DNA of 64,000 nt from Clostridia bacterium (GTDB lineage Bacteria > Bacillota > Clostridia > Christensenellales > Borkfalkiaceae), in assembly GCA_028720205.1 (NCBI GenBank), contig JAQYLE010000004.1:1-64000 (forward strand), written 5' to 3'. A program made the position numbers and the translations under genes. Positions 38,898 to 50,700 of the stretch are shown piece by piece (position 1 is the stretch's first letter; each line of letters starts with the position of its first letter). Under the pieces are notes generated by a model. The model saw only the letters and a program-made list of their open reading frames with translations. It had not been told where the DNA came from and searched no databases.

Positions 38898-40886
38898 TCA
38901 TATCCCGTCCCGTTGTTGCAGCGCCCATTCGGCGAATATAAAGAAGACCAACGCCGCCGCGATATAAACGACGATATCTTTCAGATAATTCTCTTCTTCC
39001 GTTTCGCGTTCCGGTTGATATAAAGTAGCGCGGACTTCGGTAACGTTACTCTCTGCGGCGGGAAGTTTCACGTATATGTTTTCCGTCACCTGTTTTCCGT
39101 AATAATTTATCTGCGTCAACGTATACGTGCCGGGCGCGGAAAGCGTTAAAACGGAGGGAAAGGAAGTAAACTCCACGGGCGCGTCCCACCCGCCCGAAGA
39201 AACGGTGAGTTTATTACTCCGCGCCGTAAGCGCGGCTTTTTCGTTCACCTCGAATACGTTCTTTTCTACGGTAGCGGGGAAAAAGTACTCGAAAGCGTTC
39301 TGCATCAGAAAATAAACTTCGGGCAAAACGCCTAAATTCGAATACATAAAACTGAAATTCATCACCAACGTCTGCATTCCGCCTTCGTTGAGCATATCGT
39401 CGCGCACCATCAACATGGGATTTTTGTTCCAGGACATCAGTACCGTATAATTTGCGTCGTATGAAGACACCGCCTGATAGCGGCTGATGGTAATATTATC
39501 CGCTTCAACGTGCTGAACGATCCGGTGCTCCTTATCGCCGTACAGCGAAGGCCATTTGCCCGCGGTTTTCGATACGGACATTGCTCCGTCCACGCGGAAC
39601 CCGCACCCATGCGGAGCGGTTTCCGGATCGAACAGATACACTACCCCGTCGGTAGGCATCGTTGCCGGCATCGCGTGTTCGAAAATATAAAGATCGTACC
39701 CTTGGGTTGCGCTCGGCTCCCCCTTTTTCACTTCGGTGATTCGTATATCCCACCGATCGGCATAATCCGCTTTCAGATTTTCGAGAGCGGCGTTCACGAA
39801 CGGATTCGGTTCGGAACTCGCATACTGTACCCTTAAAATCTGCTTCTGTCCGCCGTAAATATCGAAATTATCGTCGGCGTCGTAACTGTCTTCCACAACA
39901 AGAGAAATATGTACGGAGGAATAAGACGAAATCTTTTCTCCGCTGTTTTTTCCCAGATCGATAATCTGCTGATTTTCCGCGGCAACGTCGGTTTCTCCGT
40001 CTTTACGATATTTGAAAATCAACGTTTCCGTTACGCCGTCGTCGCAATCCGCCTCCGTCGAAAACGTAAGCGTACTCCCGGAGGAAAATCCGAAGCCGTT
40101 TACGCCGTATACGTCCATAACAACGTTAATACGGTCCGTCTTTCCGTAACAAGCCACCTTCACGATAAAGGAATAATACCCTTCGTCCCATGCGGCTTCC
40201 GCGCTTAAAATCGCGGCGTTCCACTCTCCTTCTTCCGCTACGTTGCATACGTTTACCCCTGCGGGAATATAATCGTAATCCGCGTCGGTGTACACGTAAA
40301 CGCCGGCAGAGGGATTCTGCGCCAGTATTTCCTCGCTTGCCGCAAGCGCCTCGTCCAGATCGGCGCCGGAATAGCCGCAGTCTTCGGCGGATAAATCGTC
40401 AAGCGATTCTATAACGCCCGAAGCGACTTCTCCCGTGGCGCGTTTATATAAGTATTCCGGGGTGGATTTTGCCAATATCAGCGAAACGACGCCGCCTTTG
40501 TTCAACACGTCCTGAACCCGGTCTTTCGCCGCCGTTAAGGCGCGATCGAAGCGAATCGTATCCGTTTCTTCGCTTTTCGTACGCATGCTGGCGGAAGCGT
40601 CGATTATAACGACTATTTCTTCCTCGTCGTTGAATTGCTTCAATACGATGGCGGGCTTTACCAGCACCGCCACAAGACAGGTAAGCGCGAGCGCCTGACA
40701 AAGGAACAGCAAAATATTTCTGATTTTGCTGGTAGGAAGTCGTTTCTTTTTATATTTCAGGCTGAGTTTCCAAATGTACGTACTGGAAACCGTCTTTTGT
40801 TGGTAATTGGGCTTTATAAGATAGATGACAATCAGAATAACGATGCCGATCAATCCCACTAACCCAAGTTTGTGAATCAGCGTCAT
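38898..40886 (-). CDS. vWA-domain membrane protein (BatA-like), start overlaps upstream stop (ATGA)
   Basis: MIDAS VVIIDASASMRTK; N-terminal GLVGLIGIVILIVIYLI and C-terminal TM; start set at MTLIHKLG. Confidence 0.82.
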   Translation of the reverse strand: MTLIHKLGLVGLIGIVILIVIYLIKPNYQQKTVSSTYIWKLSLKYKKKRLPTSKIRNILLFLCQALALTCLVAVLVKPAIVLKQFNDEEEIVVIIDASASMRTKSEETDTIRFDRALTAAKDRVQDVLNKGGVVSLILAKSTPEYLYKRATGEVASGVIESLDDLSAEDCGYSGADLDEALAASEEILAQNPSAGVYVYTDADYDYIPAGVNVCNVAEEGEWNAAILSAEAAWDEGYYSFIVKVACYGKTDRINVVMDVYGVNGFGFSSGSTLTFSTEADCDDGVTETLIFKYRKDGETDVAAENQQIIDLGKNSGEKISSYSSVHISLVVEDSYDADDNFDIYGGQKQILRVQYASSEPNPFVNAALENLKADYADRWDIRITEVKKGEPSATQGYDLYIFEHAMPATMPTDGVVYLFDPETAPHGCGFRVDGAMSVSKTAGKWPSLYGDKEHRIVQHVEADNITISRYQAVSSYDANYTVLMSWNKNPMLMVRDDMLNEGGMQTLVMNFSFMYSNLGVLPEVYFLMQNAFEYFFPATVEKNVFEVNEKAALTARSNKLTVSSGGWDAPVEFTSFPSVLTLSAPGTYTLTQINYYGKQVTENIYVKLPAAESNVTEVRATLYQPERETEEENYLKDIVVYIAAALVFFIFAEWALQQRDGI

Positions 40887-41782
40887 TCCATTATCCCTGC
40901 TTTTAACAATTCTCCGAAAAGCATTCTTTCCACAGGCGTTTCGGTATTCACGGATACAAAATCTGCGTTCCGTTTCAGGCAAAACGTTCTTATATCCTCT
41001 TTAAAATCGCGCAACGCCTCTTCGTAGGCTTTTTGCATGCTTCTCGTAATTTTGATTTTCATATTTTTATCGTCCGCCGCGTCGATCGATTCGGAATCTA
41101 TCAGATTCACCCTCCCGTCGTACGCGGGATTGATCTCTTCCGGCGTTAACACCTGTATCAATAAAACCTGACGTTTTTTATAACAAAAATAGTCTACGGC
41201 TTTCTTCCAGTTGCTTTCGGTGAAAAAATCGGAAATAATTACGCTCAGTCCGTTGTTCGTTCCCGTTCCGGAAAAGCCCGTCACGCACTTTTCCATATCC
41301 GTATCGCCGGAAAAGTCGATATTTTCAAGCGTGCCTACGGCGCGGAAAAAAGCGTTTTTACCTACGATCGTTCCGTTCTGATTCTCCGCCTTCTCGCCTT
41401 TCATCACGTGAAACGATACTTTATCCATATTCTGCACCGCCAGAAATCCAAGCGCCGCCGCCGTAGCCAGAACGTACGCCGCCTTTTTGGGATTGTCTTT
41501 GCCCATAGAGGCGGAGGCGTCGATAAAGATCTGCACCTGCATCTGCCGCTCGTCGGTAAACAACTTCAAAAAATATTTTTCAAACCGACTGAACAGATTC
41601 CAGTCGATACGTCGGATATCGTCGCCGGGCATGTATTCGCGGAAATCGGAAAATTCCACCGTCTGCCCGTACGTTTTTACCAGATGTTTCCCTCCGTAAT
41701 ATCCGGAAAGGTTTGTTCGTAAATTCAACGCCATTGTTTCCAGTCTGCTGAAAAAGGCGTCGTTTAAGTATGAAATTTGCAT
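40883..41782 (-). CDS. DUF58 domain protein (vWA-like)
   Basis: LVKTYGQTVEFSDFREYMPGDDIRRIDWNLFSRFEKYFLKLF and IFIDASASMGK. Confidence 0.92.
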   Translation of the reverse strand: MQISYLNDAFFSRLETMALNLRTNLSGYYGGKHLVKTYGQTVEFSDFREYMPGDDIRRIDWNLFSRFEKYFLKLFTDERQMQVQIFIDASASMGKDNPKKAAYVLATAAALGFLAVQNMDKVSFHVMKGEKAENQNGTIVGKNAFFRAVGTLENIDFSGDTDMEKCVTGFSGTGTNNGLSVIISDFFTESNWKKAVDYFCYKKRQVLLIQVLTPEEINPAYDGRVNLIDSESIDAADDKNMKIKITRSMQKAYEEALRDFKEDIRTFCLKRNADFVSVNTETPVERMLFGELLKAGIME

Positions 41783-41866
41783 TTTGTATCTCTCCGGTTA
41801 TTCCCGTATGGAATCGTTAATAAATTGCTATTTTTTGCGCCGTGAAATTCCGGCGGCTGCCGTCAA

Positions 41867-42862
41867 TTATTTATTTTTGTATTTTTTCCGCACTTCTTCC
41901 AGAATCAATGCAATCGCGTTATCGGCGGAAACGCCTTTCGCAATCGCTTCGAAATTCATCTTCACTCTGTGGCGAAGAACCGGATAAGCCAATTCTTCGA
42001 CGTCGGAATACGCTACGTTAAAGCGCCCCTTCATCAGCGCCTTTACTTTCGCCGCCGAAATCAACGCCTGTCCCGCACGGGGCGACGCTCCCACGCGGAT
42101 GTATTTTTTCGCCGCTTCGCCGGCATATTCGCCGTCGGGATGCGTAGCCGACGTTATAATCATGGCGTATCTCATCACCTCTTCCGCCACGGGAATCTGA
42201 TTCGCCGTTTCGCGCATTTTTAAGAGTTGTTCGCCCGTGCAGGCGCTGTCCGCCACTTCCGCCATAGTCTTCTGCGTCATGCTGACGATCGCCATCAACT
42301 CGTCCAAGCCGGGGTTGGGTACGATCAGTTTAAACATAAAACGGTCCATCTGCGCTTCGGGCAGGGGATAAGTGCCGTCCTGCTCGATAGGGTTCTGCGT
42401 GGCAAGCACGAAAAACGGCTCGTGAAGTTTACGCGAAACGCCCATTACCGTAACGGTATGTTCCTGCATGGCTTCCAGAAGCGCGGACTGCGTTTTGGGC
42501 GTGGCGCGGTTGATTTCGTCCGCCAGAATAATATTGCTGAAAATAGGGCCCGGTTGAAATTCGAATTTTGAATTACCGTTTTCGTCCTTTACGATAATGT
42601 TCGTTCCCGTAACGTCTGCGGGCATCAGATCGGGCGTAAACTGAATACGGGAAAACGGCAGATTGAACACTCTGCCCAAAGAGCGCACCAGGCGGGTTTT
42701 TCCTACGCCCGGCACCCCTTCCAGAAGAACGTTGCCTCCCGCGATCATTGCGATGACCGTACCTTCCACAACGTCTTTCTGACCAATCACGTCGCGGCCG
42801 ATCTGCGTGAAAATATTTTTGCATTGTTCGCTGAATTGCTCAATATCTTTTTCCGTAACCAT
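41867..42862 (-). CDS. MoxR-family AAA+ ATPase
   Basis: GGNVLLEGVPGVGKTRLVRSLGRVFN, ILADEINRATPKTQSALLEAMQE, LATQNPIEQDGTYPLPEAQMDRF. Confidence 0.96.
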   Translation of the reverse strand: MVTEKDIEQFSEQCKNIFTQIGRDVIGQKDVVEGTVIAMIAGGNVLLEGVPGVGKTRLVRSLGRVFNLPFSRIQFTPDLMPADVTGTNIIVKDENGNSKFEFQPGPIFSNIILADEINRATPKTQSALLEAMQEHTVTVMGVSRKLHEPFFVLATQNPIEQDGTYPLPEAQMDRFMFKLIVPNPGLDELMAIVSMTQKTMAEVADSACTGEQLLKMRETANQIPVAEEVMRYAMIITSATHPDGEYAGEAAKKYIRVGASPRAGQALISAAKVKALMKGRFNVAYSDVEELAYPVLRHRVKMNFEAIAKGVSADNAIALILEEVRKKYKNK

Positions 42863-42906
42863 GTGTTTTTCCTCTTCGTTAATCGTTTTTTTTAAATATT
42901 TTTTAC

Positions 42907-42944
42907 GTGAAAAATCACGTGAATATACTCACGCAATTTTTCAC
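42907..42944 (-). other. Long stem-loop in the intercistronic leader of moxR
   Basis: GTGAAAAATTGCGTGA-GTATAT-TCACGTGATTTTTCAC on minus strand; 16 pairs including two tandem G-U. Confidence 0.7.
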
Positions 42945-43039
42945 CCCCTGTTTATGCCGTTGTGAACATAAGAATTTTACGCGCGTATATCTCCAAACAG
43001 ACGTTTCAATCGTGTTTACGTTTCAGTCGGATAAGATTT

Positions 43040-44278
43040 TCATTTTCTGATCGATTCCAGATAATCGGCAATCGCCTTCTTTTGCGCCTCGGTTAAACTG
43101 TCGTCGTTTTTCAAACGTTCAGACGCCTCTTCGTAGTAATTATCGAATAAGTCGCCGTAATAAGTACTTCCGTCGATAATCTGATTCGCGGCGAAATCTT
43201 TCGCGCCTATATTCTCGCTGTTTCCGCCTTTACCGGGATTATTTTGCTGCCCCTGCTGCGGATCGCTCGACGCTTCCGTATCGGAATCTCCGCTTTCCCC
43301 GTCGCCTTCCGACGCGTTATTTTCCTCTTCTTCCGTTTCCGCGATCTCGTCGAAAATCGCCGTGGCGGAAATATTTTTAATCGGCGAAAGATCCGTTCTG
43401 TACGGAGAAGTCACCCCGTCCGACCAACCGATAAACACCCAGCCTTTTTGCGGCAACGCCAACAGCGCGACGGGGTTTTCTTCGCCTTCCGTTACCGTAA
43501 ACGAATACGTAACGTTTTCGTCGTTTACGCCGTCGAGAACGATAGTGGCTTCCGCCGTTTCGGCATTTTCGCCCTGTAACGATACGGCGGCGGAAAGTTT
43601 GGAAGCATATTCCGCGGGAAACGGCACGTCTTTAAGAATTTCCCCCGCGGGACCGATCGCCTCGCGCTTTTCTTCGCGTTGTTTCACCGAATCGATCAAC
43701 GCAACGTTTTCCTGTTTAGAAAAATCGACTACCCACCCCTTGCCTTGCACGGCATAGCCGATCTGATATTCTTTCTTCTCTTTAAAACTTTCAACCAGTT
43801 GTTTCCCGCCTTCGGGAGAAAGCGCGGAAACCACAGTCATCCCCGTACCGAGAGTAGCGGAAAGCGCCACGGCGATAATCATCGGCACGGAAATCGCCAA
43901 TTTCAGCATGTCGGAATTTACTTCGCTCACCGCGCGCAAAGCGTCCTCCCGTTGTTTCATGGCGATAAACGATTCGTCGTGTTCCAACTCCGTCATCGTA
44001 AGAACGCGCTCTTCCAGCCCCAATGCGTCGATGCGCTTTGCAATCGCCTTTGCGCCGGGCCGGTATTTATAACGGTAAAACAACGGCGCGGCAACGCCCG
44101 CGGATACGAAAAATAATGCGATACCAACGTATAATCCCGCCCGTACGCCCGCAAACCAACAGGCAACGATACAGAAAAAAGCAAGAGAAAAACCTATAAT
44201 CAAACCGCAGAACAGCGATTTGATTACGCTTTCTTTTCTGATTTTACGGTAATATTTTTTAAAAACTTCTCCCGCCAT
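43040..44278 (-). CDS. Membrane protein (two N-terminal TM segments) with InlB-like extracytoplasmic repeat, first gene of MoxR/vWA operon
   Basis: VIKSLFCGLIIGFSLAFFCIVACWFAG hydrophobic pair; LPQKGWVFIGWSDGVTSPYRTDL; start set at MAGEVFKK. Confidence 0.65.
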   Translation of the reverse strand: MAGEVFKKYYRKIRKESVIKSLFCGLIIGFSLAFFCIVACWFAGVRAGLYVGIALFFVSAGVAAPLFYRYKYRPGAKAIAKRIDALGLEERVLTMTELEHDESFIAMKQREDALRAVSEVNSDMLKLAISVPMIIAVALSATLGTGMTVVSALSPEGGKQLVESFKEKKEYQIGYAVQGKGWVVDFSKQENVALIDSVKQREEKREAIGPAGEILKDVPFPAEYASKLSAAVSLQGENAETAEATIVLDGVNDENVTYSFTVTEGEENPVALLALPQKGWVFIGWSDGVTSPYRTDLSPIKNISATAIFDEIAETEEEENNASEGDGESGDSDTEASSDPQQGQQNNPGKGGNSENIGAKDFAANQIIDGSTYYGDLFDNYYEEASERLKNDDSLTEAQKKAIADYLESIRK

Positions 44279-44379
44279 ATAAATATCCTTTTTCGCTTCG
44301 ATATACGGCGCCGTCGCTTTTCTGCGGACGTTCCCCGTAATCGGGCAGAAACTCACAGTTTAAAATACGTGATATTATT

Positions 44380-44408
44380 ATTGTATCATAAATATTACGT
44401 TTTGTAAA
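44380..44408 (-). promoter_or_regulatory. Sigma-A-type promoter of the MoxR/vWA operon
   Basis: TTTACA - 17 bp - TACAAT on minus strand. Confidence 0.65.
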
Positions 44409-44646
44409 GCAAACAGCCCGAAAGTACCGCATAAAAATGATTTTTTTAATATAAAATTCGAATCGTTTATATTTCTAAATATAAATTATTCAAAAATTTA
44501 TACAAAAATATTTAATTATACATAATTTTTCCAATTTTATGCAAGTTTATTTAATAGCCGCGCCTCGCCCGTTTAGAACGTTTCAATAAACGGTTTTATC
44601 CGGTAAATAACTTTATTTACCTTTTTCTTATCGGTAAAAACCCGAA

Positions 44647-44675
44647 ACGGCAACCGCGTTGAAAACGGTTGCCGT
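44647..44675 (-). terminator. Intrinsic terminator of the giant LRR protein gene
   Basis: ACGGCAACCG / CGGTTGCCGT perfect 10-bp stem, followed on minus strand by TTCGGGTTTTT. Confidence 0.7.
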
Positions 44676-44730
44676 CGGTTATAATTTGTCTTTTTTTCTC
44701 GCCGAATAAGGGAGTAAAAGCAATCGCGCT

Positions 44731-47700
44731 TTATGCGGCGCCGCCTTCGCCCTCCGTTTCGGCGGAGGATCCGGCGGAAGCATTGTAGTTCCATACGATC
44801 TTCGCGTCCATCTGATAGAACGGACCGCTGTAAGATTTATCCAGGAACGAGCCGAAACCGCTGTCGCTGTCGGTTGCCCACAGGTTATACACGTCCGCCG
44901 CGCCTGCTTCTACGTAAACGGTCTGTTCCGCCGTCCAGCCTTCGAAGGCAAACGCTACCGTTTCCAGCGAAGCGGGCAGAACGATCGACTTCAACGCCGT
45001 GCAGTAGTCAAACGCGCCCGAAGAAATCTTCGTCACCGTAGAGGGAATATTGACAGAGGCAAGGTTAACGCACCCGGAGAACCCGTCTATCGTCAACAAT
45101 CCTTCGGGCAAGATTACGGAAGTAAGCGCAACGCAGCCGGAGAACGCGCTGCTACCGATAGAGGTCAAGCCCTCGTTAAAGGTAACCTTGGCAAGGTTAG
45201 CGCAGCCGGAGAACGCGCTTCTACCGATAGCGGATATGCCTGCGGGAACGGTAATTTCCGTAAACGCCGCGCCGCGGAAGATACCCGAAGGCAATTCGGT
45301 AACGCTTGCGGGGATATTCACCGAAGCAAGTTTAACGCAACCGTCGAACATATAAGACGGCAATATTTCGGTATCGGGAAGAACCACGCTTTCCAGCGCC
45401 GTACAGCCGCTGAACATATTCTGCCCGAGGCTGGCGTTGGTGCCCAGAACAGCCGCGGTATTGCTTGTAAACTCAACTCTTGTAAGGTTCACGCAGTTGT
45501 AGAACACGCCGTCTTTAGCCGTTGCACTGCCGCCGAAGAACGTTTCCGAACCTTCGATTACAACGCTTTGCAGCGCGCTGCCTGCAAAGGCGGCGTCGCC
45601 GACGGTACGCGTTGATATCGAACTGCCGGAGGCATTTAACACAAGTCCGTTCAACGTAGCGGGAAGAATCACTTTTTCAAGTTTCGTATTCTGGAACGCA
45701 TATTTACCGATGAATTTCAGCGTTGCGGGGAATACGGAAGTTTTCAAAGCGGTTTCGCCTTCGGCAGCCGCTTCTTCCTCCGCGCCCGTATAAGTAATTT
45801 TCTTTAACCCGGTATTTTCAAACGCATTGGCGCCGATGCTTTCCGTCTGAGAAGAAAGCACTACTTCTTCCAGCGTGGTAAGTCCCTGGAACAACTTATC
45901 GGCAACCGACGTCATCGCTTCGGGCAGAACGATTTTCTTAACGTTGACGCAGCCGTCCAACGCGCCCGCGGCAATGGTATCGCCTTCCTGCAATTTCAGC
46001 GTATAATTTTCCATTTCAACGCCTGCGGGAACGCATACGATTGCGCCGTCCGCAGTATACAGCACGCCGTTCAGCGCTTTGTAATAACTGTTTGCGGAAT
46101 TCACGGTGATCTTAGCCAACTTCGCGCAACTGCCGAACGCCGCCGCGCCGATAGAACTTACGTTTTTAGAAATGCTTACGCTTTCCAGATTGGCGCAACC
46201 GTTAAACGCCGAAGCGCTAACGGTAAGTTTGCCGGTGGCGCTTGCCAACGTAGGCAATACCACCGAAGTCAGTCCGTCGCACCCCGCAAACGCTTCGGTG
46301 CCGATCGTCTTTAACGCCGTAAAGCCCTCCAGAGTAAAGTCAACTTCCGTTTTTTCCGTTCCGTTCACAACCGTCGCTTTCGCCAACGATACGCAATTAC
46401 GGAACGCATAGTCGTTAATTGCCGTAATATTAGGCAACGCCGTAGCATTCACCGTAATATTCGAAAGGCTTGTGCATCCGTCGAACATACCTTTGGCAAT
46501 AGAAGTTGCGGTAGCCTTCGATAAATCGATTGACTGTAAAGAGGTACAACCTGCAAAAGTGTATCTTCCAAAAGATTTTATCGCACCGTTGAATGTTACC
46601 GACTGCAATCTCACGCAATCGCGGAATATTTGTTCTCCGCTCAACGAAATTACTTTTGCAGGGAGCACAACGCTCGTCAAGCCTGCGCAACCCATAAACG
46701 CACCTTCGTTAATGGTGGCAAGCAAGGTCAGATTTTCCAGACTGAATGCCTCTGCGCCTTCTTCCGCATCCTCAGGCAACGCACTTACCAAAGAGGTGCA
46801 ATCACGGAACGCGTATTTATTTATTGTTGTTATCTTTGCGGCGTTCAGTTTTACGGTTGCCAGGTTAGCGCAGCCGTCGAAGAAATATTGCGGAACACCG
46901 GTAACGGTTGCTTTCGATAAATCAATCGAAGTAAGAGCGGAACATCCCGCGAACATATAGTTGCCGAGCGAAGTCATCGCCCCGTTGATTGTTACGCTTG
47001 TCAGCGCCGTACAATTCTGGAACACGTTTGTAGAGGCAGTTTTAATATTGGCGGGCAGATTAACCGAAGTAAGCGACGTACACCCCTTAAACATCGAGGA
47101 CGCCAAAGCCGTCAGCGTAGAAGACGTGGAGAAGATGACGCCGGTAATCGCCGTGCAGTTTTCGAAGTTGCTTTTATCGAACTTAGTGATCTGCGAAAGA
47201 TCGACTACCGGCGTTTCGCTTTCCGTCGCCCCCGCCGCAAGTACGCTGTTCAACGAGGTGCAATTCCGGAACAGATAAGAAGGCAACGACGTAATATTCG
47301 CGTTCAGCGTAACTTTTTGCAAAGCCGTGCAGTTTTCAAACGCATTCGAACCGAGTTGCTTATCCGTAACGTTCAAATCGACGTTTTCCAGCGACGTACA
47401 ATTCTGGAACGAATAGTTCTGTATCCATTGCACCGTGGAAGGAATATTGATATTTTTTAACGAAGTGCAGTAAGCGAACGAATAGCCGCCGCTGGAAGTA
47501 AGCGACTGCTTGCCCGACCGCTCGTAATACCCGATATTGGTAAGCCCTTCGGGAAGCGTCACCGTTTCCAAAGCCTTGCAGTTGTAGAACGCATATTTTT
47601 TAATCATCGTTACGTTCTTCGGAACGGCGATGGTTTTAAGCGATTTGCAGTTGTAGAAGGTGTATTCGTCGATTACCGTAACGCCGACGGGAATGGTTAT

Positions 47701-50700
47701 ATCCGTAAGCGAAACGCAGTTTCTGAACGCCGAAGCGCCGATTTTGGCAAGCGTGCTGTTGGTTTCAAACGTAACTTTCTTTAAGCCGAGGCAATCGTAA
47801 AACGCCTTTTCGCCGATTGTCATTACCGACTTGGGAATATAGATTTCCTTCAGCGTGGCTTTGCCCGCAAACGTGCTGGGGTTGATTGTGGTAACGCCGT
47901 CCTTCACGTTAAACGTGCCTTCCACGTCGCCGAGTATATATACCAACTCGGTTTGCTTTACGTTGTACAGCACCGCGCCGTCGGCTACGAAATAACCGCC
48001 TTCCGGAACGGTGATCTTTTTAATCGATCCGCAAAGGTCGAACACTTTGCTGATATCTTTCACCGTTTCGGAAAGGTTAATGGTAACAAGTTTCTTGCAG
48101 CCTTTAAACATTTCCTTACCCAACCCCAAATCACCCGCTACCAGCGGTTCCTTGGTGGAAGGGAAGGTGAACGAGGTAAGTCCCGTATTCAGGAAAGCCT
48201 GGTCGCCGATCGACCGCAACGAACTCTTGCCCGCTACCGCGCCCGTTTCTTCGTCGGTTTCCGCATACGTTGCAAACGTTACCGAAGTAAGGGCGGCGCA
48301 TCCTTCAAACGCGTTCTTCCCGATAGTCGTCAACGTGGCGGGAAGGCTGACGGAAGTCAGCGCTTTGCAGTTATAAAACGCGTTGCTTTCAATCGTTTGT
48401 AATTTGCTGTTTTCGCCGAAGTTTACCAAAGCAAGTTTTGAACAAGTAGTAAACGCGCGGCTCTTCAGCGTGGTCAGCGCGCTGTTGTTTCCGAAACTTA
48501 CTTCGGTAAGTTCGGGGGAATAAAACGCCTGTTCGTATACCGTTTCCAAAAGGCTGTTATCGGCAAACGTTATCTTGCTTACCGACGTATCGCCGAATAC
48601 GCCCCGCGTAGCCGACTTCTTCGTCGTCTGCTTGCCGTATTCGGTTACGCTGGCGGGAATATTTATCGCCGTTCCTGCGGGGAACTTCGCCCCTCTGAAC
48701 GCCTCCATACCTATCGTCGTAAGTCTTCCGGGCAGCGAAATCGCCGTCAGACCGCTATCGGTAAACGCGCCGTCGCCGATCTCGGTAAGGTTACAATCTT
48801 CGGCAAACGTCACCGTTTCCAGCCCCGAGCATTTGTAGAACGCAAACGTGCCGATTTTGGCAAGCCGTTTGGGGAACTGAACGGAGGTAAGCGAAACGCA
48901 ACTCTTCAATATTTTTGTGTTCGAAGCTGAACCGGTACCTTGATAATAATAGGAAAACACGCCTGTATATACGTCGGAACCGGAAGAACCGCTGGAAGAA
49001 CTACTGTACTCGCCGTCTTCCAGCGTAAGCGGGGTATCGTCGTTGCCCCCCTCAAACGTCAGATTGCTGAGCGATACGCACCCTTCGAACGCGCCCGCTT
49101 CTATCGAAGTAACGGTGTTGGGTACGACGATGCCGGTTAAGTCGCTGCAATCTTTAAACAGCCCTTTTACGATTTTGGTTAACCCTTGGGGCAATTCAAA
49201 CGTGGTCAGCGCGGAGGCTTTATACAGCGCTTTTTCGCCGATTTTAAAATCGCCCGCAAGCGCTCCGTCGAACTTCACTGTGGTTACGCCCGTATTCAGC
49301 GCGAACGCCTCATCGTATATCAACGTTAAGGTGTTAGGCAACAAAACTTCGCCCGCTTTTTTGAACGGACAGAAATACAGCGTCACCAGATTGCCGCTTT
49401 CGTCTTTGCCGTACAGCATACCGTCTTTCGAGGCGTAATGCTTGTTTCCGCTCGCCACCTCTACTTCTTCCAGGTTCTTGGAATAATAATTCGGGGTAGA
49501 GAATATGAAAGTGCTCTCCGATTTGAACAGATCCATCGAATCGAATTTATACGTGGTTACGCCGCTCTCGTCCGTGGTTTCCGTCCATTTACCCAGGCGC
49601 TCCACCGTGGAGGGGAAGGTAACTTTGGTTAAGTTTTCGCAATCGGAAAACGCGTAATTCCCCACAGACACAACGCCTTCGGGCAACGCGATCGTCTGCA
49701 ACTTATCCAAGCCGGCAAACGCCTTTTCGCCTATCGTTTTCAGCGCGCTGTTCGCGGCAAAATCAAACGTTACGATAGAATCGCAATTGTAGAACGCCAT
49801 ATCCCCCAGCGCGGTAACGCGTGCGGGCAGCGTAAACGATACGAACGAATCGCAGTCTTCAAACGCGCGCTCGCCTATCGTAAGCGGCTTTGCCGTTTCG
49901 CCTTCGGCAGGCTCGCCCCATACGATTTCCGCAAGGTTCGTACACCCTTTAAACGCCGCGTCCCCTATGGAGGTTACGTTATTGCCTATCGTTATCTTTG
50001 TTAAGCCTTTTCTTGCAACGAACACGTTCGCGCCGATTTTCGTAACCGTCGAAGGCACAACGTATTCGCCCTGTTTCCCTACGGGATAGTACAGTATCTC
50101 CGTCTTGCTCTTGGTTTCGTCTTCCGCGTTTTTATCGTAAATTACGCTCTCTTCTTCAAGATAATACTTGTTATCTTTATCCACGTTCACCGTGGCAAGT
50201 TTCGAAGAAGTACCGCCGAACGCGCCCGAAATATTGATGACGGACACGTCTTTGCCGATGATCAGCGTGGTTACCGTACTGTTTCCGGAGCCGGTAATTT
50301 CGCCCGTCGTAAAATTACGCGTAAACGAAGCGAACGCGCCGTCCGCAAACGATACCTCGCCGCTGCTCTTCACCGTTACCGTACTTAACGACGTATTTGA
50401 CGACGAGTTGTCGCCGAAAGCGTATTTGCCGATGGTGCGCACGTTCTCGGTTAAGGTAAGTTCCGTAATGTTGCAGCCGTAAAACGCCCGTTCCTTAATT
50501 TCCAGAGCGGCGTCCGCTTCTGTGCCCTCGAACGTAAGCGTTGCAAGATTCTCGCAATTTTCAAACGCCGATTCGCCGATTTCAACAATTCTGGCAGGGA
50601 CAATGAAAGTCGTGATTTTCTTATTTCCGTAAAACGCCTTGTCGGCAATCTTCGTAACGGAAGAAGGCAACGCAACTTCCGTTTCCGTACGGCCCTGCGC

